Source: Winogradskyella ludwigii (GTDB lineage: Bacteria > Bacteroidota > Bacteroidia > Flavobacteriales > Flavobacteriaceae). From it: a DNA stretch of 64,000 nt. Location of the stretch: positions 248,001 through 312,000 of the forward strand of contig NZ_JABFDF010000006.1 in assembly GCF_013403985.1 (NCBI RefSeq), given 5' to 3'. Position numbers and translations under genes: made by a program. The notes beneath the pieces are model-generated. The model was not told the origin of the DNA. It worked only from the letters and a program-made list of their open reading frames with translations, and ran no database searches. Shown here piece after piece: positions 33,934 through 44,300 of this stretch; within the stretch, counting starts at the first letter, position 1; the number at the start of each line of letters is the position of its first letter.

Positions 33934-35280
33934 ATGAGATATCTATTTTTACTTTTTATAATCCTTTTTACATCAACAACTTATGCTCAAACTGACCAAA
34001 AGATCTATGATATCATAGCGGCCGTTTCTGAAGGTAATTTACGTAAAGATGTACAAACACTTGTTAATTTTGGAACACGACATACACTTAGTGACACTAT
34101 TTCTGAAACAAGGGGAATTGGTGCGGCTCGACGTTGGATAAAATCGGAATTTGAAACCATCTCTAAAGATTGTGACGATTGCTTAGAGGTTTTCTATCAA
34201 AAAGATTTTGTAAAAAAAGGAGAAAACCAACGTATCGTTAAAGATGTGATGGTGGTGAATGTGGTAGCGATACAAAAAGGCACAAAATATCCAAATCGTT
34301 TTATTATAATGAGTGGTGATATAGACTCTAGAGTAACGGGGTCTAATGATTTTACTTCAGATGCTCCAGGAGCTAATGATAATGCGACAGGAATGGCAGG
34401 TGCATTAGAAACCGCAAGAGTATTATCAAAATATCAATTTGAAAATAGTATTATTTACGTTGGACTTTCAGGTGAAGAACAAGGCTTATTTGGAGGAAAA
34501 GGATTGGCAAAATATGCAAAAGACAATAATTGGGACATCATTGGAGTTTTAAATAATGATATGATTGGAAATATTACTGGTGTTGATGGTGTGATTGACA
34601 ATAGAACTTTCCGAATATTTTCAGAACCGATTACAACATCCATTACTGATCCTGAAAAATTAGCAAGCCAAACAACAGCCAGACGTTTTTACGGAGGAGA
34701 AGTTGATGGTATCTCGCGTCAATTAGCGCGTTATATTTATAAAACTACTAAAACTTACATGCCCGAAATGAATCCTATGATGGTGTATCGTTTAGACCGT
34801 TTTGGTCGAGGAGGACATCATAAACCTTTTAATGATGCTGGCTTTGCTGGTATTAGAATTATGGAAGCGCATGAAAATTACACACAACAACATCAAGATA
34901 TTAGAACGGAAAATGGAATTGATTATGGAGATACCTTTGAACATGTTAACTTTCCATATTGCAAAAAACTAACAACTGTCAACGCCATTACCATGGCCAA
35001 CCTTGCTTCTGCTCCACCATCTCCAACAGAAGTTAGTATTGGAGGTATTGTAGAAGCTTCTGTAAAATTAAAATGGAGTAAAGTTGAAGGAGCTAAAGGT
35101 TATAAAATTTATTGGAGAGATACAACCTCTTCAACTTGGGATCACAGTCGTTATATAGAAGATATTAATGAGTTTACTTTAGAAGGCATTGTTATAGATA
35201 ATTTCTATTTTGGAGTTGCAGCTGTTGGTGCAAATGGCCATGAAAGTGTTGTTGTTTTTCCAAATAAAATTCTAAGATAA
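33934..35280 (+). CDS. M28 family zinc aminopeptidase, secreted
   Basis: 448 residues: a signal peptide (…TSTTYAQ), an M28 peptidase domain with metal-binding segments SGDIDSR…, DAPGANDNATGMAGALETAR and LSGEEQGLFGGKGLAKYA, HENYTQQHQDIRTENG near the end of the domain, and a C-terminal fibronectin III-like module (VKLKWSKVEGAKGYKIYW). It is a probable periplasmic or extracellular exopeptidase. One point to check: the first ligand is written GDID rather than the usual HxD. Confidence 0.85.
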   Translation: MRYLFLLFIILFTSTTYAQTDQKIYDIIAAVSEGNLRKDVQTLVNFGTRHTLSDTISETRGIGAARRWIKSEFETISKDCDDCLEVFYQKDFVKKGENQRIVKDVMVVNVVAIQKGTKYPNRFIIMSGDIDSRVTGSNDFTSDAPGANDNATGMAGALETARVLSKYQFENSIIYVGLSGEEQGLFGGKGLAKYAKDNNWDIIGVLNNDMIGNITGVDGVIDNRTFRIFSEPITTSITDPEKLASQTTARRFYGGEVDGISRQLARYIYKTTKTYMPEMNPMMVYRLDRFGRGGHHKPFNDAGFAGIRIMEAHENYTQQHQDIRTENGIDYGDTFEHVNFPYCKKLTTVNAITMANLASAPPSPTEVSIGGIVEASVKLKWSKVEGAKGYKIYWRDTTSSTWDHSRYIEDINEFTLEGIVIDNFYFGVAAVGANGHESVVVFPNKILR

Positions 35281-35286
35281 ACACCA

Positions 35287-35637
35287 ATGAAAATCAGTCA
35301 GCTTAAACCAATAATACCAGAATTATTTTTAATGGCTTCCGTTATATATTATTGGGTTTTAACCCCTAATCTTTTAAATCCAATTGCTATGGGTTTATTA
35401 GCACTTCTTATTTATCAAATTATCAAAAAAAATGCAATACTTGGATTAGTTATTTCTGCTGTGGTTATGATGCTTACCTTATTTATGGTATTAGCTTTGG
35501 TTTCAGAATTATCAGAATTTGAAGTCGCTAATCAAAATTATAACAACCTTATTATTTTTGGCTCCTTATATCTTGGATTAAATTTAATATTGGCAGGATT
35601 TATGTTTTATAAATACTTGAAATTAAAAACGAATTAA
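35287..35637 (+). CDS. Small four-helix membrane protein, unknown function
   Basis: 116 residues, mostly hydrophobic, with three or four predicted membrane helices (LFLMASVIYYWVL, PIAMGLLALLIYQII, LGLVISAVVMMLTLFMVLAL, IIFGSLYLGLNLILAGFMF). No family recognised. It lies 6 bp after the M28 gene and 2 bp before the M1 gene, so it is part of the peptidase operon. Confidence 0.75.
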   Translation: MKISQLKPIIPELFLMASVIYYWVLTPNLLNPIAMGLLALLIYQIIKKNAILGLVISAVVMMLTLFMVLALVSELSEFEVANQNYNNLIIFGSLYLGLNLILAGFMFYKYLKLKTN

Positions 35638-35639
35638 AA

Positions 35640-37271
35640 TTGAAAACTAAGTTACTCGTACTATTTGTATTGACATTTTCGACCATACAAGCCCAATTGC
35701 TTCAAGATAAGGGAGAATTCACCCAACAAGATACACTTAGAGGAAGCATTACTCCGGAACGCGAATGGTGGGATTTAACCTATTATCATTTAGATATTGA
35801 AGTAAAACCTGAAGACAAATTTATTTCAGGTAAAAACACCATCCAATATAAAGTTTTGAAACCGTTTCAGGTGATGCAAATTGATTTGCAAGACCCCTTA
35901 GAAATCATCAAAGTGCTTCAAGATGATAAAGAATTAAAAATACAACATGAAGGCAATGCGCATTATATTACGCTTTTAAAAAATCAAACTATTGGAGATA
36001 TCAATTCAATAGACGTCTATTACAACGGTCATCCAAAAGAAGCTAAACGCGCTCCTTGGGATGGTGGATTTTCATGGAAAAAAGATCAAAACGGGAAGCA
36101 TTTTATTGCCACATCTTGCCAAGGTTTAGGTGCTAGCGTTTGGTGGCCAAACAAAGACCACATGTATGACGAAGTGGATAGTATGCTTATTAGTGTTACG
36201 AACCCTAAAGGTTTAACGAATGTATCTAACGGTCGTCTTAGAGCGTTAGTAGAAAACGACAATAATACAGTCACGTCACATTGGTTTGTTAGTAACCCAA
36301 TTAATAATTATGGGGTTAATGTGAATATTGGAGATTATGCCAATTTCTTTGAAGTTTATAAAGGTGAAAAAGGCGATTTAGACATGAATTATTATGTTCT
36401 AAAAAGTAATCTCGAAAAAGCCAAAGAACATTTTAAAGATGCACCAAAAATGATGGAAGCTTTTGAATATTGGTTTGGACCTTATCCATTTTACGAGGAT
36501 AGTTTTAAATTGGTTGAAGTCCCTTATTTAGGCATGGAACACCAAAGTTCTGTCACTTATGGTAATCAGTATAAACAAGGCTATTTAGGTAGAGATTTAT
36601 CTGGCTCAGGATGGGGTTTAAAATTCGATTTTATTATTATACATGAAGCTGGACACGAATGGTTTGCCAATAACATTACCAATAAAGATATTGCAGATAT
36701 GTGGATTCACGAAGCTTTCACATCATACTCAGAAAACCTATTTCTAGATTACTATTATGGTAAAGAAGCCTCTGCAGATTATGTCATTGGAACGCGTTCA
36801 AACATTCAAAACGATAAACCTTTAATTGGAGAATACAATGTAAATAACGAAGGCTCTAGCGATATGTATTACAAAGGTGAAAACATGTTACATACACTTC
36901 GTCAATTAGTTAAAGATGATGAAAAATGGAGACAAATTTTAAGAGGTTTAAATTCCAAATTTTATCATCAAACGGTAACTACAAAACAGATTGAAGATTA
37001 CTTAAGTGAACAATCTGGTATTGATTTAACGGCATTTTTTAATCAGTATTTAAGAACGACTAAGATTCCGACCTTGGAATATGAAATAAAAAAGGGAGAA
37101 CTAAAGTATCGTTGGACAGACATTGTTGATCATTTTGATATGCCTATTCAAGTTGAAATAGATGGTAAACCCAAATGGTTATTCCCTAAAACGGAATGGC
37201 AGACTAAAAAAGTAAATTCTAAAGACTTCAAAATCGATAGAGATTTTTACGTTAATTCAAACAAAATTTAA
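35640..37271 (+). CDS. M1 family metallopeptidase, secreted
   Basis: 543 residues. The zinc motif HEAGHEWFANN with the third ligand in WIHEAFTSYSEN identifies the M1 (aminopeptidase N-like) family; EYQH-type GMEHQSSVTYGN precedes it (a GAMEN-like exopeptidase motif). The start must be TTG at 35640: it gives a clean signal peptide (KTKLLVLFVLTFSTIQAQ) 2 bp after the previous stop, and no nearby ATG does so. It is likely periplasmic or outer-surface peptide degradation. Confidence 0.9.
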   Translation: MKTKLLVLFVLTFSTIQAQLLQDKGEFTQQDTLRGSITPEREWWDLTYYHLDIEVKPEDKFISGKNTIQYKVLKPFQVMQIDLQDPLEIIKVLQDDKELKIQHEGNAHYITLLKNQTIGDINSIDVYYNGHPKEAKRAPWDGGFSWKKDQNGKHFIATSCQGLGASVWWPNKDHMYDEVDSMLISVTNPKGLTNVSNGRLRALVENDNNTVTSHWFVSNPINNYGVNVNIGDYANFFEVYKGEKGDLDMNYYVLKSNLEKAKEHFKDAPKMMEAFEYWFGPYPFYEDSFKLVEVPYLGMEHQSSVTYGNQYKQGYLGRDLSGSGWGLKFDFIIIHEAGHEWFANNITNKDIADMWIHEAFTSYSENLFLDYYYGKEASADYVIGTRSNIQNDKPLIGEYNVNNEGSSDMYYKGENMLHTLRQLVKDDEKWRQILRGLNSKFYHQTVTTKQIEDYLSEQSGIDLTAFFNQYLRTTKIPTLEYEIKKGELKYRWTDIVDHFDMPIQVEIDGKPKWLFPKTEWQTKKVNSKDFKIDRDFYVNSNKI

Positions 37272-37300
37272 AAAAATCTATCAAATCTAAAAATAAAAGA

Positions 37301-37318
37301 TTCCCGCTTTCTCGGGAA
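37301..37318 (+). repeat. Short palindrome TTCCCG…CGGGAA
   Basis: TTCCCG CTTTCT CGGGAA, a 6-bp perfect stem 6 bp before the YdeI-like ATG. Such 'cccgc…cggg' hairpins are dispersed in Flavobacteriaceae. No T-run follows, so I do not call a terminator. Confidence 0.55.
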
Positions 37319-37324
37319 GTGAAT

Positions 37325-37897
37325 ATGGATTTACCCGAACTTTATTTTAAAACAGACACGGATTGGCGAGAATGGTTATTAGTAAATCACGACTCTTTCA
37401 ATGGTATCTATTTAATATTCTACAAAGTAGATCATAAAAATGATTCTATGCGTTGGGAAGAAGCCGTAAAAGTGGCACTTTGTTTTGGATGGATAGATTC
37501 TACCGTTAAAAGTTTAGGAGATGGAAAACGCAGACAATATTTCTGTCCAAGAAAAGCAAAAAGTGTTTGGAGTGCTGTTAACAAAAATTATATTATCGAA
37601 TTACATAAAGAAAACTTAATCCACAAAAGCGGACATCAATCTATTAAAATAGCCAAAGAGAATGGTAGTTGGATAGCATTAGATGATGTAGAAAACGGAG
37701 TTATTCCTAACAATCTTCAACACGCTTTTGATGCCAACAAAAATGCTTTTAAGAACTACCTCAACTTTGCTCCTAGCTATAGAAAAAGCTATTTGTATTG
37801 GTTAAATCAAGCAAAAAGAGAAACTACGCAACAAAAAAGAATCGCAGAGATAATTAAACTATGTGATGCTAATATTAAAAGTCGTGATGTTAGATAA
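37325..37897 (+). CDS. YdeI/OmpD-associated family protein
   Basis: 190 residues. Conserved family features: ELYFKTDTDWREWL…HDSFNGIYLIFYKV, RWEEAVKVALCFGWIDSTVKSLGDGKRRQYFCPRKAKSVWSAVNKN and the C-terminal APSYRKSYLYWLNQAKRETTQQKRIAEII. The function of the family is not settled (linked to antimicrobial peptide resistance in enterics). I prefer the ATG at 37325 to the in-frame GTG at 37319 because the latter touches the palindrome. Confidence 0.85.
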   Translation: MDLPELYFKTDTDWREWLLVNHDSFNGIYLIFYKVDHKNDSMRWEEAVKVALCFGWIDSTVKSLGDGKRRQYFCPRKAKSVWSAVNKNYIIELHKENLIHKSGHQSIKIAKENGSWIALDDVENGVIPNNLQHAFDANKNAFKNYLNFAPSYRKSYLYWLNQAKRETTQQKRIAEIIKLCDANIKSRDVR

Positions 37898-37929
37898 AAT
37901 TATTTAGATTCGTATTTTCAACTTACACT

Positions 37930-38487
37930 GTGAAAGAAAAAAATAAAGCCTTAGCTAAATCTGCAAGATGGTATCGTAAAGCACACCGCTTTGTGGCTAT
38001 TCCGCTTTTACTTTTTATAATTGTAATGAGTGTTACTGGACTGCTCTTAACTTGGAAAGATGAATTACAATTAAAACCTTCAACCACAACTATTGACTCA
38101 AATGGAAGACAACTAATTCCTCTATCGGAAATTGAAACAAGAGCTATAAATTATATTGACAGCTTAAAACTTTCAAATGAAATTAATAGAGTTGATTATA
38201 GACCAAGAAAAGGTATAGCAAAAGTACGGTTTGAAAATCATTTTACAGAATTACAAATCGATTGTTACACAGGTAAAATTATCTCTCAAAAAACAAGAAC
38301 GGCAGATATTATTGAAATGATTCATGATGGTTCTATTATCGACTTTCTTTTCAATTCAAACGGAACACCAACAAAACTCTTCTACTCTACCTTAATTGCG
38401 TTGGGTTTATTATTTATTTCTCTGAGTGGTTTTTGGCTATGGCTGAAACCAAAACAAATTAAGAAAAATAAGACGCTTAGTAAGTAA
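37930..38487 (+). CDS. PepSY-associated membrane protein
   Basis: 185 residues with two membrane helices: RKAHRFVAIPLLLFIIVMSVTGLLLTW (with the His of PepSY-TM proteins) and a C-terminal LFYSTLIALGLLFISLSGFWLWL. Between them is a PepSY-like periplasmic domain ending in IHDGSIIDFLFNS. The start is GTG at 37930; there is no suitable ATG before the first helix. Half-size members of this family are often tied to iron uptake or ferric reduction; no partner gene is present here. Confidence 0.82.
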   Translation: MKEKNKALAKSARWYRKAHRFVAIPLLLFIIVMSVTGLLLTWKDELQLKPSTTTIDSNGRQLIPLSEIETRAINYIDSLKLSNEINRVDYRPRKGIAKVRFENHFTELQIDCYTGKIISQKTRTADIIEMIHDGSIIDFLFNSNGTPTKLFYSTLIALGLLFISLSGFWLWLKPKQIKKNKTLSK

Positions 38488-38521
38488 GCATTACACGATG
38501 CCAAAATCATTGAAATTTGAC

Positions 38522-38561
38522 AAAAAAAAGACCTGTCAAGTTTAAAAAACTTGACAGGTCT
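38522..38561 (-). terminator. Rho-independent terminator after the MoxR-like gene
   Basis: Minus strand: AGACCTGTCAAGTT / AACTTGACAGGTCT, a 14-bp perfect stem (38561-38529), followed by eight T residues. It is also stable on the plus strand, so it may serve the PepSY gene too. Confidence 0.85.
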
Positions 38562-38582
38562 GAAATTAAATATTTATTTCAC

Positions 38583-40046
38583 TTATAGGCCACTGATATA
38601 ACTTCCGTAAGGATCTTTAAACTGCATACCTTCAGAATAACTATACTTACTCAGTTTTTTAAATTGGGTTAATCCCCAAAGAATAAACTCTTTTTCAAAA
38701 TAGACATCTCTTGGATCAATTTCTGGTTGATAATCTGCAATTAAAGCATCTAAAGGAGTAACCTCATCTAATTTTGCTTTGTAAGCTTTATCGTCATATT
38801 CATTTAACAATTCAAAACCGTCTCCATTGAAAAACCATGAGATTAAATCATCATATGGAGTTTCATCTCCTTGTTTTTCTAGTTTTTCAACTTTAGGAAA
38901 ATATTTAGGAAATAACGTTTTCACTGCGGCTTCCAATAAAGCGTTAGCCACAAAATCGGCACCTTCTTGTTCTCCTTCATAAACCAATTCTACTTTTCCT
39001 GTAATTGCAGGAATCACTCCTGTAAAATCCGCCAATCGGACTGCCGTTGCATCATCTCCTGCAATTAAAGCACGTCGTTCAGCGGTACTTAATAAATTTT
39101 GGAAAGCCGTAATACTCATACGTGCACTTACTCCACTTTTAACATCTACATATTCACTTTCTCTAGCTTCAAAACTAATTTGTTCTAGTAAATCTTTTGC
39201 TAATTCTGGGACATAAACAGATTCTGATTGTCTAGAATCTAACTTCGCCTCTTGTGCTGTAATTGTTCTTGCCGTTTCTACATCTTCAGGATAATGCGTT
39301 AAAATCTGAGAACCAATTCTATCCTTCAAAGGAGTTACAATGCTTCCTCTATTGGTATAATCTTCAGGGTTTGCGGTAAACACAAATTGCATATCTAAAG
39401 GTAAACGTAATTTGAATCCTCTAATTTGAATATCTCCTTCCTGTAAAATATTAAATAAGGCGACTTGAATTCGAGCTTGTAAATCAGGCAATTCATTAAT
39501 TACAAAAATGCAACGATTGGCACGTGGAATCATTCCGTAATGAATCACGCGATCATCTGCATAACTTAATTTTAAATTGGCTGCTTTTATCGGATCTACA
39601 TCTCCAATAATATCAGCAACAGTAACATCTGGTGTTGCTAATTTCTCGGCAAAACGATCACTTCTGTGTAACCACGTAATTGGAGTATCATCTCCTTTTT
39701 CTGCAATCAGTTCTACTGCAAACCTAGAAATTGGAGCTAATGGATCGTCATTAATTTCAGAACCTTCTACGACTGGAATATTTTCATCCAATAGATTCAC
39801 CATCATTCTTGCTAAACGTGTTTTTGCCTGTCCTCTTAATCCTAATAAATTAATATTATGTCTCGACAAAATAGCACGTTCTAATTCTGGAATTACGGTA
39901 TTTTCATAACCGTGAATCCCTTCAAACGTGGTTTTCTTATTTTTTATATTTTCAATAAGATTATCTCTCAATTCATCTTTTATAGATTTTGATTGATATC
40001 CTGCTTTTTTTAGTTCTCCGAGTGTACTTATGTTTTCTTTTTTCAT
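38583..40046 (-). CDS. MoxR/ChlI-like AAA+ ATPase
   Basis: 487 residues. Walker A GLRGQAKT (residues 69-76), a Walker B-like CIFVINELPDL (Asn in place of the usual second Asp) and sensor 1 QFVFTANPEDYTNRGS identify a magnesium-chelatase-like AAA+ ATPase. It is followed by a large helical C-terminal region. It pairs with the VWA protein transcribed just upstream; MoxR-VWA pairs act as metal-insertion or protein-remodelling chaperones. The substrate is not evident. Confidence 0.88.
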   Translation of the reverse strand: MKKENISTLGELKKAGYQSKSIKDELRDNLIENIKNKKTTFEGIHGYENTVIPELERAILSRHNINLLGLRGQAKTRLARMMVNLLDENIPVVEGSEINDDPLAPISRFAVELIAEKGDDTPITWLHRSDRFAEKLATPDVTVADIIGDVDPIKAANLKLSYADDRVIHYGMIPRANRCIFVINELPDLQARIQVALFNILQEGDIQIRGFKLRLPLDMQFVFTANPEDYTNRGSIVTPLKDRIGSQILTHYPEDVETARTITAQEAKLDSRQSESVYVPELAKDLLEQISFEARESEYVDVKSGVSARMSITAFQNLLSTAERRALIAGDDATAVRLADFTGVIPAITGKVELVYEGEQEGADFVANALLEAAVKTLFPKYFPKVEKLEKQGDETPYDDLISWFFNGDGFELLNEYDDKAYKAKLDEVTPLDALIADYQPEIDPRDVYFEKEFILWGLTQFKKLSKYSYSEGMQFKDPYGSYISGL

Positions 40047-40144
40047 GTTTATTTTTTAGAGAAGAGATTATAGATAAAAGAAAATAGACTTAGCTACCTA
40101 TATGCTCTCTAATTCTTATCTCTCTATTCTTTTTTCTTTTTCAA

Positions 40145-41275
40145 TTATCCTTTAATTCTCTTCTTTCTGTTATTCTCGTAATCTTCAAAAATCATTTCAC
40201 CCAAACCTTTCAATCCTGTGTAGAATGCTTTACCTCTATTGGCTTGCGTAAATTTTCTAATAAATTGCATTAAATACGGATCTTCAGCAATCATAAAAGT
40301 TGTTATCGGAATATGTAAACGTCTAGCTTGTTGCGCCATCGCATAACACTTATTGGTGATAAACGGATCTAAACCATTACTATTTTTATAATATTGTCCG
40401 TCTGGCATACGCAAACAACTAGGTTTACCATCCGTAATCATAAAAATCTGCTTGTTAGTATTTCGTTTTCTGCGTAACATATCCATTGCCAATTGTAATC
40501 CGGCAACCGTATTGGTATGATATGGCCCTACTTTTAAATAGGGTAATTCTTTGATTTTAATAGGCCAAGCATCGTTTCCAAAGACTAATATTTCTAAAGT
40601 ATCTTTTGGATAGCGTGTGGTAATTAATTCTGCCAAAGCCATAGCTACTTTTTTAGCAGGTGTGATTCGGTCTTCTCCGTAAAGAATCATACTGTGACTA
40701 ATATCAATCATAAGTACAGTACTCATTTGGCTTTTATGAAGGGTTTCTTCAACCACCAAATCGTCTTCAGTTAGACTAAAATCACCAATACCATTATTGA
40801 TCTGCGCGTTTCTAATGCTTTCAGTCATGGAAACTTTATCTAGATTATCACCAAACTGATAGGCTCTAAAATCTCCTGTATGTTCATCCCCTAGACCAAC
40901 ACCTTTACTTTTATGATTACCAGAACCACTGCGCTTTATTTTACCAAAAATTTGATCTAAAGCTTGCTGACGAATAGCGCGTTCTGTTTTGGCTGTAATT
41001 GTCATACCGCCTTCACCTGCTCCATTAGGATCTAGTTCTTCTCTTATATAACCTTTATTCTTTAGGTCTTCAATAAAATCATCAATAGTATACTCTGGAG
41101 TCGTTAACTTATATTCTTTATCTAGACTACGTAACCAATCAATAGCTTCGTCAAAATCGCCTGAGGTATGCGTAATGAGCTCCTTAAAAATTTCGAAAAG
41201 TTTTTCGAAAGGTGATTGGTGTGGTGCTTCGTAAGTTTTAAATACAAAGCCCGATTTATTTAATTTTTGTTTCAT
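40145..41275 (-). CDS. VWA-domain protein, partner of the MoxR-like ATPase
   Basis: 376 residues from the Met at 41275 (MKQKLNKSGFVF); the frame extends 34 codons upstream, but that part is intergenic in character. The C-terminal half is a von Willebrand A domain with the MIDAS motif MIDISHSM (about residue 190) and TDGKPSC. A Gly-rich segment follows the N-terminal helical domain. It is cytoplasmic, without a signal peptide, and is transcribed 98 bp upstream of the ATPase gene. Confidence 0.88.
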   Translation of the reverse strand: MKQKLNKSGFVFKTYEAPHQSPFEKLFEIFKELITHTSGDFDEAIDWLRSLDKEYKLTTPEYTIDDFIEDLKNKGYIREELDPNGAGEGGMTITAKTERAIRQQALDQIFGKIKRSGSGNHKSKGVGLGDEHTGDFRAYQFGDNLDKVSMTESIRNAQINNGIGDFSLTEDDLVVEETLHKSQMSTVLMIDISHSMILYGEDRITPAKKVAMALAELITTRYPKDTLEILVFGNDAWPIKIKELPYLKVGPYHTNTVAGLQLAMDMLRRKRNTNKQIFMITDGKPSCLRMPDGQYYKNSNGLDPFITNKCYAMAQQARRLHIPITTFMIAEDPYLMQFIRKFTQANRGKAFYTGLKGLGEMIFEDYENNRKKRIKG

Positions 41276-41396
41276 AGCTATGTAAAAATAATGATTTTTC
41301 AAACCAATAAAACAGACTTGCATATAACTTAACAAGTCCTTAAGACTTCTATAATTATTTTCCTTAATTTTAAGCACTACTCAACCAATCCGATAA

Positions 41397-44300
41397 ATGA
41401 TGAAACATTTTTTCTCAATTGTTATGCTATTCTGCATTACATCTCTTTCTGCTCAAGAATTTTCAATGGACTTAGTAAAAAATATGACACCTCGAAATAT
41501 TGGTCCTGGAGGCATGTCTGGTCGTGTTACAGCGATTGATGTTGTAAACAAGAATCCAGACGTTATGTATGTTGGTACAGCTTCTGGTGGTTTATGGAAA
41601 TCGACTTCTGGAGGCATTACATGGGAACCTATTTTCGAAAAAGAACTTACCGCTTCCATTGGAGCTGTCGAAATTCAACAATCTAATCCAAGCGTGATTT
41701 GGGTTGGTACAGGAGAAGGTAATCCACGTAATTCACTAAATGGTGGTTATGGAATTTACAAATCCCTTGATGGTGGAAAAAACTGGATCTCCATGGGACT
41801 TGAAAACACAAGACACATTCATAGAATTATCGTAGATCCAACCAATCCAGATGTGGTTTATGTTGGAGCTATAGGTTCGCCTTGGGGAGAACACCCTGAA
41901 CGTGGCGTTTTTAAAACTACTGATGGTGGACAAACTTGGAACAAAATATTATTTATTAATAACAAGACTGGTGTTGCAGACTTAATAATGGATCCAACCA
42001 ACCCAAATAAGCTAATTGCAACATTATGGGAGCACAAACGAGATCCTTGGTTTTTTAAATCTGGTGGAGAAGGTTCTGGAATGCACATTACACATGATGG
42101 TGGAAAAACATGGAAAAAAATAACCGAAGATGATGGTTTTCCTAAAGGCAATTTAGGACGAATTGGTGTTGCTATTGCAGCTAACAAACCAAATATTATT
42201 TATGCTTTAGTTGAAGCCAAAAAAAATGCGCTTTACAAAAGTGAAGATGGTGGTTTTAAATGGAAAATGATTAACGACAAAAGTGATATTGGCAATCGTC
42301 CTTTTTACTATTCTGAAATCTATGTGGATCCACAAAATGAGAATCGCGTCTATTCTGTTTTTACCTACATCAATGTTTCTGAAGATGGTGGAAAAAACTT
42401 CACACAATTAATGCCTGCTTATGGTGCTAATAATGGAGTACACCCAGATCATCATGCGTGGTGGATTCATCCTGAAAACGGCAATTTTATGATTGATGGT
42501 AATGATGGTGGTATGAATATTACTAAAGATGGAGGAAAAACATGGCGCTTTATAGGTAATCTTCCTGTAGCACAATTCTATCATATTAATGTCGATAATG
42601 ACTATCCTTATAATGTTTACGGAGGCATGCAAGATAACGGTTCTTGGAGAGGACCTGCTTATGTTTGGCGCGCTCAAGGCATTAGAAATAGCTATTGGCA
42701 AGAAATTAGTTTTGGTGATGGCTTTGATGTCATTCCGGATAAGGACGATTCTCGATACGGTTGGTCTATGAGTCAGCAAGGTTATGTGAGTCGTTACGAT
42801 TGGCAAACGGGAAATAATTACTTAGTAAGACCAACACATCCAGATGCTAATGTCGAATTACGCTTCAATTGGAATTCGGCAATAAATATAGATCCCTTTG
42901 ATAATAGTACACTCTACTTTGGAAGTCAGTTTGCACATAAATCGACTGACAAAGGAGAAACATGGACCATAATTTCACCTGATCTTTCAACTAATGATCC
43001 TGAAAAATTAAAACAATCTGAAAGTGGAGGTTTAACCATGGATGCTACAGGAGCAGAAAATCACTGTACTATTTTGGTTATTGAACCATCACCTGTTGAA
43101 AAAAATATGCTTTGGGCTGGTACAGATGATGGTCGTGTACATTACACCAACAATGGTGGTGATTCTTGGACAGAGGTTACTAAAAACATTAAAGACTTAC
43201 CAAAAGGCAGTTGGATTGCACAAATAAAAGCATCGAATAAAAATAAAGGTGAAGCCCTTTTAATTGCCAATGATTATAGACGTTTTAACTATACACCCTA
43301 TGCTTTCCACACTAAAAACTATGGAAAGACTTGGGAACGTATTGTAGATGAAAATGATGTGCAAAGCTACACCCTAGCCATAGTTGAAGATTTAGTAGAA
43401 CCAAATTTGATGTTTTTAGGAACAGATGATGGCTTATATGTTTCACTTAATGCTGGAAACAAATGGACTAAATGGACCGAAGGTTTCCCAACAACTTCAG
43501 TCAAAGATTTAGTGATTCACCCAAGAGAACATGATTTGGTTATTGGAACATTTGGTAGAGCTGCATGGATTTTAGATGATATTAGACCTTTACGAGAAAT
43601 GGCAAAGAATAAAGCTGTCTTGGCTTCAAATATTAAATTATTTACTCCTCCTACTGCATATCAAGCCGCATACCAACAACCTACAGGAAGTCGTTTTGGT
43701 GCAGATGCCATGTATCATGGTGAAAACAGAGGTCGTGGTGCTATTTTATCCTATTTATTTAATGAGAATGAACAGGTAAAGAAAGATAAAAAAAACAAAA
43801 AAGATAAGACTAATAAAAATGATGATGATGATTCAACTTCGCTAAGCGACCAAGAAGATGATTCTGAAAAGGATGAAACAAAGATAAAATGGGATTCATT
43901 AACTCTGAAATTGTATGATGGTGACCGTTTAATTAGAACGCTAAAAACCAAAGCACCAAAAGAAAATGGCATCCAAAAATGGACTTGGTATATGGATGAA
44001 GCAGGTGTAGATAGACCTTCTAGACGTGTGAGAACAAGTAAAAGAGAATCTGGAGGCGTTAGTGTAAAACCTGGTACTTATAAAGCTGTATTGGAATATG
44101 GAGATCAAATATCTGAGACAACCATAACTGTAGAATCAGATCCTAGATTAGAGGTTTCTCAAAAGAATATTGATGACATTTATGAGGCTTCTAAAGCATT
44201 AGAAAAAATGCAACAAACAGCTGTTGATGCTATAAAACAGTTAATAGAAAGTAAAACCATAGCTGAAAATTATAAAAAGGATTTATCTAAATTGGATAAA

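Noticed and set aside
37301..37318. TTCCCG hairpin as terminator of the M1 gene
   Set aside because: No T-run follows and the stem is short; better seen as a dispersed palindrome.
42408..42806. Minus-strand 132-codon frame inside the BNR gene
   Set aside because: It is antisense to a well-supported repeat protein; its Ile/Thr-rich content mirrors the Asp-box codons.
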